NCBI RefSeq assembly: GCF_028437565.1
Contig: NZ_JAMRYR010000001.1
Coordinates: 434,001-498,000, forward strand
DNA length: 64,000 nucleotides
Direction: 5' to 3'
Origin: Actinomyces sp. B33
GTDB taxonomy: Bacteria; Actinomycetota; Actinomycetes; Actinomycetales; Actinomycetaceae
In this document: positions 15,943-24,436 of the stretch, piece by piece
Position numbering within the stretch: the stretch's first letter is position 1
Layout: each line of letters opens with the position of its first letter
Notes under the pieces: generated by a model
Told to the model about the DNA's origin: nothing
The model's input: only the letters and a program-made list of their open reading frames with translations
The model's database searches: none
Made by a program: the position numbers and the translations under genes

Positions 15943-16983
15943 ATGAAAGAGAACAACGAATTCCTGCGCTGGATGACCTCGACCACCGACTCCGTCTACT
16001 GGCACGACAGCGCCATCATCGACGAGCTCGAGATCGCCCTGGGCAACGGGGCCAAGGGCGTGACCACCAACCCCTTCCTCGTCGCCTCCACCCTCGCCGC
16101 CCGCCCCGACTACTGGGCCCCCCTCATCGCCGACGTGCCCGCCGACCTCGAGGGCACCGAGAAGGTCGAAGAGCTCGTCAAGCGCGTCACCCTCCACGTC
16201 AAGGAGGCCCTCGACCCCGTGCACGACGAGGCCGACGTGCGCACCGGCCGCTGTTGCGCCCAGACCAATCCCAACAAGACCGGCGACTACGAGGCGGTCC
16301 TCGCCCAGGCCGAGCGCTACGCCCAGTGGGACCCGCGCGTGTGTCTCAAGGTCCCGGCCACCAAGTCCGGCATCCGCGCCGCCGAGGAGCTGTCGGCGAA
16401 GGGCTACAACGTCGTCGTCACCGTCTCGTTCACCGTCCCCCAGGTCCTCGCCACCGGCGCCGCCCTCCAGCGCGGCATCGAGCGGGCCCGGGCGGCGGGT
16501 ATTGAGCCCGGCCTCAACGTCGCCGTCCTCATGGTCGGCCGCCTCGACGACTACCTGCGCGACGTCGCCCAGGACTCCAGCGACGTCGTCACCGAGTCCG
16601 ACATCATCCAGGCGGGCACCGCCTGCATCAAGAGGGCCTACTCGATCTTCGCCGAGCGCGGCTACGAGGCCTACCTCATGCCCGCCGGCTGCCGCGGCGC
16701 CTACCACATCACCGAACTGGCCGGCGCGACAATGATCATGTCCATCGCCCCGAAGATCGCCGACGCCCTCGGCGAGCTCGAGGGCCCGTTCGAGGAGAGG
16801 ATCGACGTCCCCGTCGACGAGGACGTCATCGACCGGCTGATGACGATGCCCGAGTTCCGCAAGGCCTACGAGGTCGACGGCATGACCCCCGAGGAGTTCA
16901 TCACCTTCGGGTCGACGAACCGCACCACCGACCAGTTCATCAACGACGGGTGGGCCCCCCTGCTCGCCGCCACGATCGGCTGA
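15943..16983 (+). CDS. Transaldolase-like class I aldolase
   Basis: A 346-residue TIM-barrel protein of the transaldolase family. By eye: GVTTNPF (Asn 43), GRCCAQ (Gln 107), VCLKVPATKSG (Schiff-base Lys 136) and VGRLDDYL (Arg 200). The GRxxAQ segment resembles GRLFAQ of E. coli fructose-6-phosphate aldolase FsaA, where Gln replaces the transaldolase Glu, hinting at direct aldol cleavage. Both transaldolase Phe178 and FsaA Tyr131 are replaced by Met at the matching place. The substrate is unknown; a keto-aldonate fits the neighbours. The start is uncertain: AAGGAG lies 27 bases upstream of this ATG and fits a non-AUG start near 15925-15931 better. Confidence 0.75.
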   Translation: MKENNEFLRWMTSTTDSVYWHDSAIIDELEIALGNGAKGVTTNPFLVASTLAARPDYWAPLIADVPADLEGTEKVEELVKRVTLHVKEALDPVHDEADVRTGRCCAQTNPNKTGDYEAVLAQAERYAQWDPRVCLKVPATKSGIRAAEELSAKGYNVVVTVSFTVPQVLATGAALQRGIERARAAGIEPGLNVAVLMVGRLDDYLRDVAQDSSDVVTESDIIQAGTACIKRAYSIFAERGYEAYLMPAGCRGAYHITELAGATMIMSIAPKIADALGELEGPFEERIDVPVDEDVIDRLMTMPEFRKAYEVDGMTPEEFITFGSTNRTTDQFINDGWAPLLAATIG

Positions 16984-16992
16984 GGAGCTCCC

Positions 16993-17772
16993 ATGAGATT
17001 CACCGACAAGGTCTGCATCGTCACCGGAGCGGCCCAGGGGCTCGGCAAGGCCATGGCCGAGCGCCTCGCCTCTGAGGGCGGCCGGATGATCCTCGCCGAC
17101 ATCAACGCCGAGGCCCTCGACCGGACCGTCGAGGAGTTCCGCGCCGCCGGGTACGAGGCCGAGCCCTACGTCATCGACCTGACGAAGGTCGACGAGATCG
17201 ACCGGATGATCGACTCCACCGTCGACACACACGGGCGCCTCGACGTCCTCGTCAACAACGCGGGCGTGCAGATCCGCAAGTGGGCGACGGACTTCCCCGA
17301 GGAGGAGTACGACTTCCTCATGGACCTCAACCTCAAGGCCTACTACTTCGCGACACGGGCGGCCGCCCGCCACTTCAAGAAGCAGGGCGGCGGGGTCGTC
17401 GTCTGCACCTCGTCGGGCAACTCCGCCCGACCGACCTCCAAGCGCACCCCGTACGCGATCTCCAAGGCCGGGGTCAACGCGCTCGTCGCCGCGCTGGGCA
17501 ACGAGATGGGGCGCTTCGGCATCCGCGTCAACGCCGTCGCCCCCGGGTACGTCATGACCGACATGGTCAAGAAGGGGATCGAGGAGGGGATCATCGACGT
17601 CGACGCGATCATGTCGATCCTGCCGAACAAGCGATTCCTCGAAGCCTCCGAGATCGCCGCCGGCGTGGCCTTCCTCGCCTCCGACGACGCCTCCGGAATC
17701 ACCGGCCAGACCCTGTTCATCGACGGCGGATGGACCGCCAACGGCCTGCCCGAGGCCAAGGACCTCGACTGA
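16993..17772 (+). CDS. SDR-family oxidoreductase 1
   Basis: A 259-residue classical short-chain dehydrogenase. TGAAQGLG (residues 11-18) binds the cofactor, with Asp 36 in LADINAE favouring NAD(H). Then NNAG (88-91), a catalytic Ser near 141, Y154 and K158 (YAISK). The C-terminus has GQTLFIDGGWT. GAGGAG precedes the ATG, 9 bp after the transaldolase-like stop. In an acid-sugar operon a gluconate 5-dehydrogenase or related polyhydroxy-acid dehydrogenase is plausible, but SDR specificity cannot be read reliably from sequence. Confidence 0.85.
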   Translation: MRFTDKVCIVTGAAQGLGKAMAERLASEGGRMILADINAEALDRTVEEFRAAGYEAEPYVIDLTKVDEIDRMIDSTVDTHGRLDVLVNNAGVQIRKWATDFPEEEYDFLMDLNLKAYYFATRAAARHFKKQGGGVVVCTSSGNSARPTSKRTPYAISKAGVNALVAALGNEMGRFGIRVNAVAPGYVMTDMVKKGIEEGIIDVDAIMSILPNKRFLEASEIAAGVAFLASDDASGITGQTLFIDGGWTANGLPEAKDLD

Positions 17773-17821
17773 TCCGCAGTCCCGGACCGCGCTCACACCA
17801 CACGGAATGGAGTAACACGCA

Positions 17822-18709
17822 ATGAAGGTTGGATTCATCGGCCTGGGCATCATGGGCCGCCCGATGGCCAAGAACGTCATGAAGGCCGGGCACGAGGTCG
17901 TCTGCTTCGACTTCAACGAGGCCGCCGTCGCCGACGTCGTCGAAGCCGGAGCGGTCTCGGCCGGCTGCGGGCGCGCGGTCGCCGAGGCGTCCGACGTCGT
18001 CATCACGATGCTGCCCAACGGCCCCGACGTCCTCGCCGCCCTGACGGGCGAGGACGGCATCGCCGCCGGCCTGTCGGCCGGGAAGGTCTTCATCGACATG
18101 TCCTCGATCGCGCCCGCCGTGTCCCGTCAGGCCGGGCAGATCGTCGAGGCCGCCGGCGCCGCGATGATCGACGCCCCCGTGTCGGGCGGCGAGCCCGGCG
18201 CCATCGCCGGGACCATCGCGATCATGGTCGGCGGCGACGAGCAGGTCTTCGAATCCGTCAAGGACCTCCTGCTGACGATGGGCAAGTCCGCGACCTACGT
18301 CGGCCCCCTCGGCGCCGGCAACATCGCCAAGCTCGCCAACCAGTCGATCGTCGCCGTCAACATCGCGGTCCTCGCCGAGGCCCTCGTCCTCACGCAGAAG
18401 TCCGGGGTCGACCCGGCCTCCGTCGTCCAGGCGATCCGCGGCGGCCTGGCCGGCTCGGCCGTCATGGAGCAGAAGGCGGAGAAGATGCTCAACCAGGAGT
18501 TCTCCCCCGGCTTCCGCATCAACCTGCACATCAAGGACCTCAACAACGCGCTGGCCACCGGGGCGGAGACGGACTCCTACATGCCCCTGACCGCCATCGC
18601 CCGGCAGATGATGTCCTCGCTCAAGAGCCACGGATTCGACGGGGAGGACCATTCGAGCCTCCTGCGGATCTACCAGCAGCTGTCCAACACGATCCTCGGC
18701 CAGGAGTGA
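17822..18709 (+). CDS. garR: Tartronate semialdehyde reductase (2-hydroxy-3-oxopropionate reductase)
   Basis: A 295-residue beta-hydroxyacid dehydrogenase. It has GFIGLGIMGRPMAKN (Rossmann motif, residues 4-18), the substrate loop DAPVSGGEPGA (about 117-127), the catalytic Lys 170 in NIAKLANQ, and the family segment HIKDLNNAL with late HSSLLRIYQQL. These follow GarR/GlxR closely rather than 3-hydroxyisobutyrate dehydrogenase, though that family is close. It would reduce tartronate semialdehyde to D-glycerate, the substrate of the kinase at 12882. A strong hairpin follows the stop. Confidence 0.85.
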   Translation: MKVGFIGLGIMGRPMAKNVMKAGHEVVCFDFNEAAVADVVEAGAVSAGCGRAVAEASDVVITMLPNGPDVLAALTGEDGIAAGLSAGKVFIDMSSIAPAVSRQAGQIVEAAGAAMIDAPVSGGEPGAIAGTIAIMVGGDEQVFESVKDLLLTMGKSATYVGPLGAGNIAKLANQSIVAVNIAVLAEALVLTQKSGVDPASVVQAIRGGLAGSAVMEQKAEKMLNQEFSPGFRINLHIKDLNNALATGAETDSYMPLTAIARQMMSSLKSHGFDGEDHSSLLRIYQQLSNTILGQE

Positions 18710-18716
18710 CGGCCGA

Positions 18717-18747
18717 CCGGGCGGGGCGCGTTGCGCGCCCCGCCCGG
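18717..18747 (+). terminator. Strong hairpin after garR
   Basis: CCGGGCGGGGCGCG and CGCGCCCCGCCCGG form a perfect 14-bp stem around TTG. No U-tract follows. It could terminate part of the transcripts or protect the upstream mRNA before the isomerase gene. Confidence 0.6.
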
Positions 18748-18782
18748 CGCCGGATCCGCCGGGACTACAGGAGGGACGAACA

Positions 18783-19650
18783 ATGACGTTCAAGTACGGG
18801 GTCCAGGTCGCCCTCGACGACCTCCCGAGCCGCATGCCCGTCGTCCTGCGCGGCGACTTCGACGAGGTCACCGCCACCGCGGCCGAACTCGGCTACGACG
18901 GCATCGAGCTGTACATGCACAGCCCCCAGGACCACGACGCCGCCGCCTACCGGGCCGTGGCCGGCGATCGGGGCCTCGGATTCGCCAGCATCTGCACCGG
19001 CCAGGAGCTCCTCGTCAACGGCCTGGGGCTGACGGTCGACGATGCCGCGACCCGCAGCGCGGCCGTCGATCGCCTCAAGCGCCACCTCGACTTCGCCGCC
19101 GAGCTCGACTGCTCGGTCGTCGTCGGCACGATGCGCGGCAACATCCCCGACCTCGCCTCCACGGGCGTCACGCGCGCGCCTCGTCGACGCCCTCGGCGCC
19201 CTCGCCGACCACGCCGACTCGACCGGGGGGCACATCGTCGTCGAGAACATCCTCCAGTACATCTCCAACTGGCTCAACACCCTCGACGAGCTCGGGTCCT
19301 TCCTCCTCGAGATCGACAGGCCCAACGTCACCATGCACATCGACACCCACTCGATGCACATGGAGGAGCGCGACCCCTTCGCCGCCGTGCGCCGATGGGG
19401 CGAGTGGATCGGCTACGTCCACTTCTCCGACTCGAACCGCGCCTACCCGGGCGGCGGGTGCATCGACTTCAAGAGCCACTACCACGCGCTCTTCGACATC
19501 GGGTACGACGACTGGATCACCATCGAGTCCCAGGCCTTCCCCACCGGGCGCGAGTGCGCCGACCGGGGGCTGCGCTACCTCAAGCACATCGAGGAGGCCG
19601 CCCGCATCGAGCGGCTGGCGGTCCTCGACCGTTCGTCCATCCGCTTCTGA
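18783..19650 (+). pseudogene. Frameshifted TIM-barrel sugar isomerase/epimerase (Hyi/IolE superfamily)
   Basis: The frame opened by the ATG at 18783 (after GAGGGA) encodes a normal barrel N-terminus (ELGYDGIELYMH, CSVVVGTMRGNIPD). Near 19170-19179 it turns into arginine-rich nonsense, while the +1-shifted frame continues with sensible sequence (HIVVENILQY, MHIDTHSMHM, IGYVHFSDSN, WITIESQAFP) to TGA at 19648. The break lies in ACGCGCGCGCC; restoring one CG unit rejoins the halves to a protein of about 289 residues. The metal-ligand type acidic and His residues are kept, so the gene is recent in decay, phase-variable or misread. Intact it could be a hydroxypyruvate isomerase or ketose epimerase of this acid-sugar operon. 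Confidence 0.8.
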
Positions 19651-19673
19651 CCCGATTCCCGAGAGGAACCCCC

Positions 19674-20426
19674 ATGTTCGATCTCAATGGAAAATCCGCC
19701 GTCGTCACCGGAGCGGCCCAGGGCATCGGCGAGGCCATCGTCCGCGCCCTCGCCGACCTGGGCGCCAGGGTCGCCGTCGCCGACCTCCAGGAGGATCGGG
19801 CGCGAGCCGTCGCCGACTCGATCGTCGAGGCCGGCGGACGCGCGCTGGGAGTCCGCGTCGACGTCAACGGCGGCGCGGGCCTGCGCGCCGCCATGGCCTC
19901 CATCGCCGATGCGCACGACGGTATCGACATCATCGTCAACTCCGCGGGCGTCCTCGGCACGACGAGCATCGAGGAGATGGAGCGGACGGGCGAGTGGAAC
20001 CGCGTCCTCGACATCAACCTGTCGGGCACGTTCTTCGCCTCCCAGGCGGCCCTGCCCTACCTCAAGGAGTCCGGCGCCGGGAGGATCATCAACATCTCCT
20101 CGCTGACGGGGCGCAACGGCGGGTTCGAGGGGGCGATGAGCTACGCGGCCGCCAAGGGCGGGGTCAATTCGATCACCCGGGGGATGGCCCGCCACCTGGC
20201 CCAGCACCGCATCACCGTCAACGCGGTGTGCCCGGCGACGACCCGCACGGCGATCCTCGACGGGTATTCCCCCGAGCGCATCGAGAACCAGGCGCGCCAC
20301 ATCCTCCTGGGCCGGCTCGGCGAGCCCTCGGAGATCGCCGCCGCCGTGTGCTACCTGGCGTCCGACGAGGCGGCATTCACCACCGGGGTCCTCCTCGACG
20401 TCAACGGCGGCGCGTACTTCGGCTGA
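19674..20426 (+). CDS. SDR-family oxidoreductase 2
   Basis: A 250-residue classical SDR: TGAAQGIG (residues 12-19), Asp 37 in VADLQED (NAD preference), NSAG (89-92), SSLTGRNGG with the catalytic Ser near 143, Y157 and K161 (YAAAK), and the C-terminal LLDVNGGAYFG. GAGAGGA precedes the ATG. The GRNGG stretch and the DVNGG tail are shared with SDR 3 at 25506, suggesting paralogues acting on similar substrates. It is 23 bp after the frameshifted isomerase, and the unshifted frame of that gene runs into this one without a stop. Confidence 0.85.
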   Translation: MFDLNGKSAVVTGAAQGIGEAIVRALADLGARVAVADLQEDRARAVADSIVEAGGRALGVRVDVNGGAGLRAAMASIADAHDGIDIIVNSAGVLGTTSIEEMERTGEWNRVLDINLSGTFFASQAALPYLKESGAGRIINISSLTGRNGGFEGAMSYAAAKGGVNSITRGMARHLAQHRITVNAVCPATTRTAILDGYSPERIENQARHILLGRLGEPSEIAAAVCYLASDEAAFTTGVLLDVNGGAYFG

Positions 20427-20438
20427 GAGACCGCCCGC

Positions 20439-20466
20439 GGGGCCGTCCACGCGCGTGGACGGCCCC
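20439..20466. terminator. Perfect 28-bp palindrome after SDR 2
   Basis: GGGGCCGTCCACGC is followed directly by its exact reverse complement. It lies 12 bp after the SDR stop and about 60 bp before the GntR start. As RNA it would form a long stem without a U-run; as DNA it could be an operator. Either role, or both, is possible. Confidence 0.55.
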
Positions 20467-20525
20467 GTTCGGGCACTATGCTGAGACCCGCCGCATTGAC
20501 GCATCTTCGCTCCTGGGGGACACAC

Positions 20526-21215
20526 GTGACGCAACCGCCGCCGGCTCTACTGCGGGGCACTCTCGCCGATCAGATCGAGTCGATCCTCATCGATCGGATC
20601 CTCGCCGGGCAGTACAACGCGGGGGACTTCCTGCGCACGAGGACCCTCGCCGAAGAGTTCGGGGTCTCGACGACCCCGGTCCGGGAGGCCCTGACGATGC
20701 TCGAGTCCGCCGGCCTCGTCGGGCGCCGCGCCCACATCGGCTTCGAGGTGTCGAACCCCCCGACTCCCTTCGAGATGGACCAGATCATGGCGGCCCGGCG
20801 GATCTTCGAGCCGGCCGCCACGGAACTGGCCTGCTCGCACGGCGCCCCCGTCGTGCGCCGTGTCCGCGAGGCGTACGAGGAGCAGGAGCGCACCGGGCGC
20901 ACCGAGACCATGGAGGACTACCTGGCCTTCATGCACGCCGACGACGCGTTCCACCGCGCCATCTGGGAGGGGACCGGGAACAGGTACATCGCGGATATGC
21001 TCGGGATGCTCGGGGGCGTTATCCACCGCTGGAGGCGGTTCACCCCCGGACTGATCATCGACCGGGACATCGCGGTGACCGAGCACGAGCGGATCCTCCT
21101 CGCCCTCGAGTCGGGGGACCCGGCGGCGGCGTCGCAGGCGATGCTCGACCACATCGATAACCAGCGCGAGCGCATCAGGCAGCAGGTCGGACAGGATCGA
21201 GCCGACCGGGCATGA
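20526..21215 (+). CDS. GntR-family regulator, FadR subfamily (copy A)
   Basis: A 229-residue regulator from the GTG at 20526, which follows GGGGGA at good spacing; an ATG at 20478 would add 16 unlikely residues. The N-terminal winged helix has LADQIESILIDRILAGQY, TRTLAEEFGVSTTPVREALTMLESAGLV; the C-terminal all-helical FCD domain has the metal-binding pattern around HADDAFHRAIWEGTGN and a later TEHERILLALESGD. It closes the transaldolase-like operon and is followed by the FGGY kinase. It probably senses an acid sugar and acts on the palindromes at 15756 or 20439. Confidence 0.88.
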   Translation: MTQPPPALLRGTLADQIESILIDRILAGQYNAGDFLRTRTLAEEFGVSTTPVREALTMLESAGLVGRRAHIGFEVSNPPTPFEMDQIMAARRIFEPAATELACSHGAPVVRRVREAYEEQERTGRTETMEDYLAFMHADDAFHRAIWEGTGNRYIADMLGMLGGVIHRWRRFTPGLIIDRDIAVTEHERILLALESGDPAAASQAMLDHIDNQRERIRQQVGQDRADRA

Positions 21216-21248
21216 CGGTGCGGGTCCTCGCGGATCGGAGGATCACCC

Positions 21249-22775
21249 ATGGCAGTCTCGTTCGTCCCCGCGTCCGACCACGACCCGCACGTCGAGGCGC
21301 GCCGCGCCCAGCGGCCCCTCGTCCTGGCCATCGACATCGGGTCGACCTCCGTCAGGACCTGCGTCTTCGACGCCCGGGGCCGCGCCCTTCACGGATGCGC
21401 GGCCGAGCGGCGCCACGACTTCGCCACCGACTCCCACGGGGCCAGCGTCATCGATGCGGATCTCGTCGTCGACGGGTGCGCCGCGGCGATCGGGGAGACG
21501 CTCCTGGCCCTCGGCCGGACGGCGGTCGACGCGGTGGCCGCCGATTCCTTCGCCTCGTCGTTCATCTGCGTCGACGCCGCCGGCGACGCGCTGACCCCCT
21601 GCCTGACCTACGCCGACTCCCGTTCCTGGGCGCAGCTCGACGAGTTGCGGGCCCGAGTCGACGAGGACGAGATCCACCAGCTCACGGGCGCGCGCCTGCA
21701 CACCTCGTACCACGCGCCGAAGTTCGCGTGGCTGCGCGAGGAGTCCCCGGGGCTCCTCGACAAGACGGCGGCCGTCGAGTCCATCGGCACATACGTCGTC
21801 CGCAGGCTGACGGGCCGGCGGATCGAATCGATCTCGTCGGCGGCGTGGTCGGGGCTGCTCGACCGTCGGGGCGCCGGCTACTGCGATGCGGTGCTCGGAC
21901 TCGTCGACGCGCGGCCGGACTGGTTCGCGCCGCTCGCGGATCCGACGCAGCGGGTCGCCGCCGCCCCCGGCAGCGCCGCCTCGCGCTGGCCGCAGGCGGC
22001 CTCGGCGCAGTGGTTCGCCCCCGTCCCCGACGGATTGGCATCGAATTGGGGAGTGGGCGCGATCGGGCCGTCGGCGCTCGCCCTGTCGGCGGCGACCTCG
22101 GGGGCGATGCGGGTCCTCGTGCCCTCTTCCGACGGCCCGATCCCGCGGGGGCTGTGGTCGTACCGGGTGTCGCACGGGGACGCGCTGGTCGGCGGCGCCC
22201 TCAACGACGTCGGCCGCGTCCTCACGTGGTGGGGGGCTCTCGCCGTCCCGTTGGACACCGAGGACAGGCGCCGGGTCTGGTCGGCCCCGCCGGTCGACGG
22301 CGCCCCGGTGTTCCTCCCGTTCCTCACGGGCGAGCGATCGACGGGGTGGGCCGGTCGGGCTCGCGCTGGGCTGTCGTCGGTGACGGCCGCCACCGGGCCG
22401 CGGGAGGCGTGGCGGGCGGTCGGCGAGGGGCTGGCGCTGAGCTATCTGCGGATCCATCGTCAGCTCGTCGAGGCCGGGGCGCGCCCGGACATCGTCCTGG
22501 CGTCGGGGGGCGTCGTGCGCCACTACCCGGAGATCCTGCCGCTCGTCGCCGATTGCCTGGGGGTCGACCTGGCCCCGGTAGTGGGCGAGAGGATCACGAT
22601 GCGAGGGGCGGCCCTCATGGCCGTTCGCGCCCTGCTGGGCGGGGAGGCCGACTACCGCGTGCCGGTCGGCGAGGCGGTTCGGACGCGCGGGGAGCTGCGC
22701 GGCGCCTACGATTCGAGGCTCGAGGCGTTCGAGGAGGCCTACCGGGCGGCGATCGGCGCTCTTCCCGGGTCGTGA
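21249..22775 (+). CDS. FGGY-family carbohydrate kinase (gluconokinase-like)
   Basis: A 508-residue sugar kinase with two actin-like domains: LAIDIGSTSVRTCVFD at the N-terminus (phosphate-binding loop), DSFASSFICVD, YADSRSWAQ (about residues 118-126), GVGAIGPSALALSAATSGAMRV, VGGALNDVGRVL, FLPFLTGERSTGW and ASGGVVRHYPEILPLVAD near 420. The family phosphorylates gluconate, xylulose, glycerol and similar compounds. The neighbouring GntP permeases make an aldonate kinase most likely. GGAGG precedes the ATG, 33 bp after the regulator gene. Confidence 0.8.
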   Translation: MAVSFVPASDHDPHVEARRAQRPLVLAIDIGSTSVRTCVFDARGRALHGCAAERRHDFATDSHGASVIDADLVVDGCAAAIGETLLALGRTAVDAVAADSFASSFICVDAAGDALTPCLTYADSRSWAQLDELRARVDEDEIHQLTGARLHTSYHAPKFAWLREESPGLLDKTAAVESIGTYVVRRLTGRRIESISSAAWSGLLDRRGAGYCDAVLGLVDARPDWFAPLADPTQRVAAAPGSAASRWPQAASAQWFAPVPDGLASNWGVGAIGPSALALSAATSGAMRVLVPSSDGPIPRGLWSYRVSHGDALVGGALNDVGRVLTWWGALAVPLDTEDRRRVWSAPPVDGAPVFLPFLTGERSTGWAGRARAGLSSVTAATGPREAWRAVGEGLALSYLRIHRQLVEAGARPDIVLASGGVVRHYPEILPLVADCLGVDLAPVVGERITMRGAALMAVRALLGGEADYRVPVGEAVRTRGELRGAYDSRLEAFEEAYRAAIGALPGS

Positions 22776-22780
22776 CGACG

Positions 22781-22816
22781 GTCCGGGTGGGGCGGTCGCG
22801 GCCGCCCCACCCGGAC
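22781..22816. terminator. Bidirectional terminator between kinase and gntP
   Basis: GTCCGGGTGGGGCGG and its exact complement form a 15-bp stem with a 6-base loop, placed between two convergent genes. No T-runs flank it, as is common in actinobacteria. Confidence 0.7.
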
Positions 22817-22870
22817 TCGTGGGTCGTGTCGCGCCCGCCGGACCGGTGCGATTCGGCGGGCGCGATGCCG

Positions 22871-24205
22871 TCAGGAGATCGGCACGATGTAGGAGCCGAG
22901 GATGACGAGGATGATCGTGAACACGGAGGCGATGAACTGCGGCAGGGTGTAGACCTTGAGTCCGCCGGTGATGGAGAATCCGGGGATCTTGGCGGTGACC
23001 CAGAAGCCGGAGTCGTTGATGTGCCCGATCGACAGGGCGCCGGCCAGGCAGGCGGCGGCGACCCATACCGGGTGGATGCCGATCGTGGGGGCCAGGGAGG
23101 CGAAGATCGTCATGGTGGTGATGGAGGCGACGGTCCCCGATCCGACGGCGACGCGGAAGGACATGCCGACGAAGTAGCAGGCGAGGAGGCCGACGAGGTG
23201 CCCGCCGCCCAGGCCGGCGACGGCCTCGGCGATGAGGTCGGAGACTCCGCCGGCCTTGATGACGGCGCCGAAGGAGCCGCCGGCCCCGGTGATGAGCAGG
23301 ACGATGCCGGCCGACTGGATCGCGTTGTTGGCGGATTCTTCCATCTCCGACCGGCTCAGGTTGCGCGAGGCGACGAGATAGGCGACGAGCGTGCCGATGA
23401 GGAGGGCGACGGTCTTGTCGGAGGCGAAGTGGAGGAGGACCGGCATCTCCGCGTCGGTGACGGCCCCCCACACGGTGCCGATGAGGATGAGGATCAGGGG
23501 GGTGAGGATCGGCAGGAGGGACAGCCAGAAGCCGGGTTCCTTGTCCTCCCCGGGGACGGCCCGCAGGGAGGGCTCTTCGGCGACGTCGTGCTCGGGCTTC
23601 CACACCTTGTCGATGATCATCGAGTAGACGGTGACGCCGCCGATGACGGCGATCAGGCCGATGATCCCGCCGACGCCGACCATGTAGCCGACGGAGAATC
23701 CCATGATGTCGCCGGCGGCGAGGGGGTTGGGGGTCGGGGGGACGAGGGTGTGGGCGGCGCCGGCGCCCATGGCGACCGAGCCGATGGCCAGCGGCAGGGG
23801 CTTGCGGGCCTCTCGGGCGATGGCGATGGCCAGGGGGACGAGGATGACGAAGGTGACGTCGAAGAACACGGGGATCGCCAGGACGAAGGCGGCGAAGGCC
23901 AGGCCGTACATGGCGAAGCGGTCGGAGGTCAGTCCGACGAGGGTGCGGGCGATGACTTTGGCGCCGCCGGAGTCGGAGAGGAGCTGGCCGAGGATGATGC
24001 CGAAGCCGACGGAGAGCCCGAGGCTGGTCATCAGGGAGCCGAATCCCTGGGTGGTGGTCGTGGCGATGTCCAGCAATGGCATGCCCAGGAGGGCGCCGAG
24101 CAGGAGGGTGCCGATGACGAGGGAGACGGCGGGGTGGAGCTTAACCCATAGGATCAGGGCGACGATGACGACGATGGACAGTGCGAGCCAAAGGAGGGCG
24201 ATCAT
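22871..24205 (-). CDS. GntP-family permease (second)
   Basis: A 444-residue permease with about 12-14 hydrophobic segments. Landmarks: GFGIILGQLLSDSGGA, VLAIPVFFDVTFVILVPLA, HTLVPPTPNPLAAGD, LLITGAGGSFGAVI, AVGSGTVASITTM and SIGHINDSGFWVTAK. It differs from the copy at 14093 in many positions (for example PPTPNPLA against PPHPGPVA), so a different acid may be carried. Its minus-strand neighbours upstream are the second transaldolase-like gene, SDR 3 and a GntR regulator. AGGAGGA precedes the start. Confidence 0.9.
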   Translation of the reverse strand: MIALLWLALSIVVIVALILWVKLHPAVSLVIGTLLLGALLGMPLLDIATTTTQGFGSLMTSLGLSVGFGIILGQLLSDSGGAKVIARTLVGLTSDRFAMYGLAFAAFVLAIPVFFDVTFVILVPLAIAIAREARKPLPLAIGSVAMGAGAAHTLVPPTPNPLAAGDIMGFSVGYMVGVGGIIGLIAVIGGVTVYSMIIDKVWKPEHDVAEEPSLRAVPGEDKEPGFWLSLLPILTPLILILIGTVWGAVTDAEMPVLLHFASDKTVALLIGTLVAYLVASRNLSRSEMEESANNAIQSAGIVLLITGAGGSFGAVIKAGGVSDLIAEAVAGLGGGHLVGLLACYFVGMSFRVAVGSGTVASITTMTIFASLAPTIGIHPVWVAAACLAGALSIGHINDSGFWVTAKIPGFSITGGLKVYTLPQFIASVFTIILVILGSYIVPIS

Positions 24206-24436
24206 CGGGTCCTCCTGTGGCGGGGTGCGGTACGGGCGGACATGGGGTTCCTTTCGTTCACGGCGCTGTGAGCGACGGGGGTCGGGAAGGCGGTCGACCG
24301 TGCGTCCGGGAGGTCGGGGCGGGTCGGCCGGGGTCTCGAGGGCGCGGCCGAGCGGGGCGTCGACGGTCCTGGTGGTGACGACGTCCGGCTTGCCGGCGGG
24401 TGCGGCGAGAGCGGGGCGCTCGCCGCTGCGATGGGG

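Noticed and set aside
15898-18099. 733-codon minus-strand open frame across the transaldolase-like, SDR and reductase genes
   Set aside because: Composed of Gly/Asp/Val-rich antisense sequence; the three plus-strand genes carry clear motifs and ribosome sites.
19042-19650. A separate small gene starting at 19042
   Set aside because: Its first part is Ser/Pro/Arg-rich out-of-frame sequence; only the part after about 19174 is real and belongs to the frameshifted isomerase.
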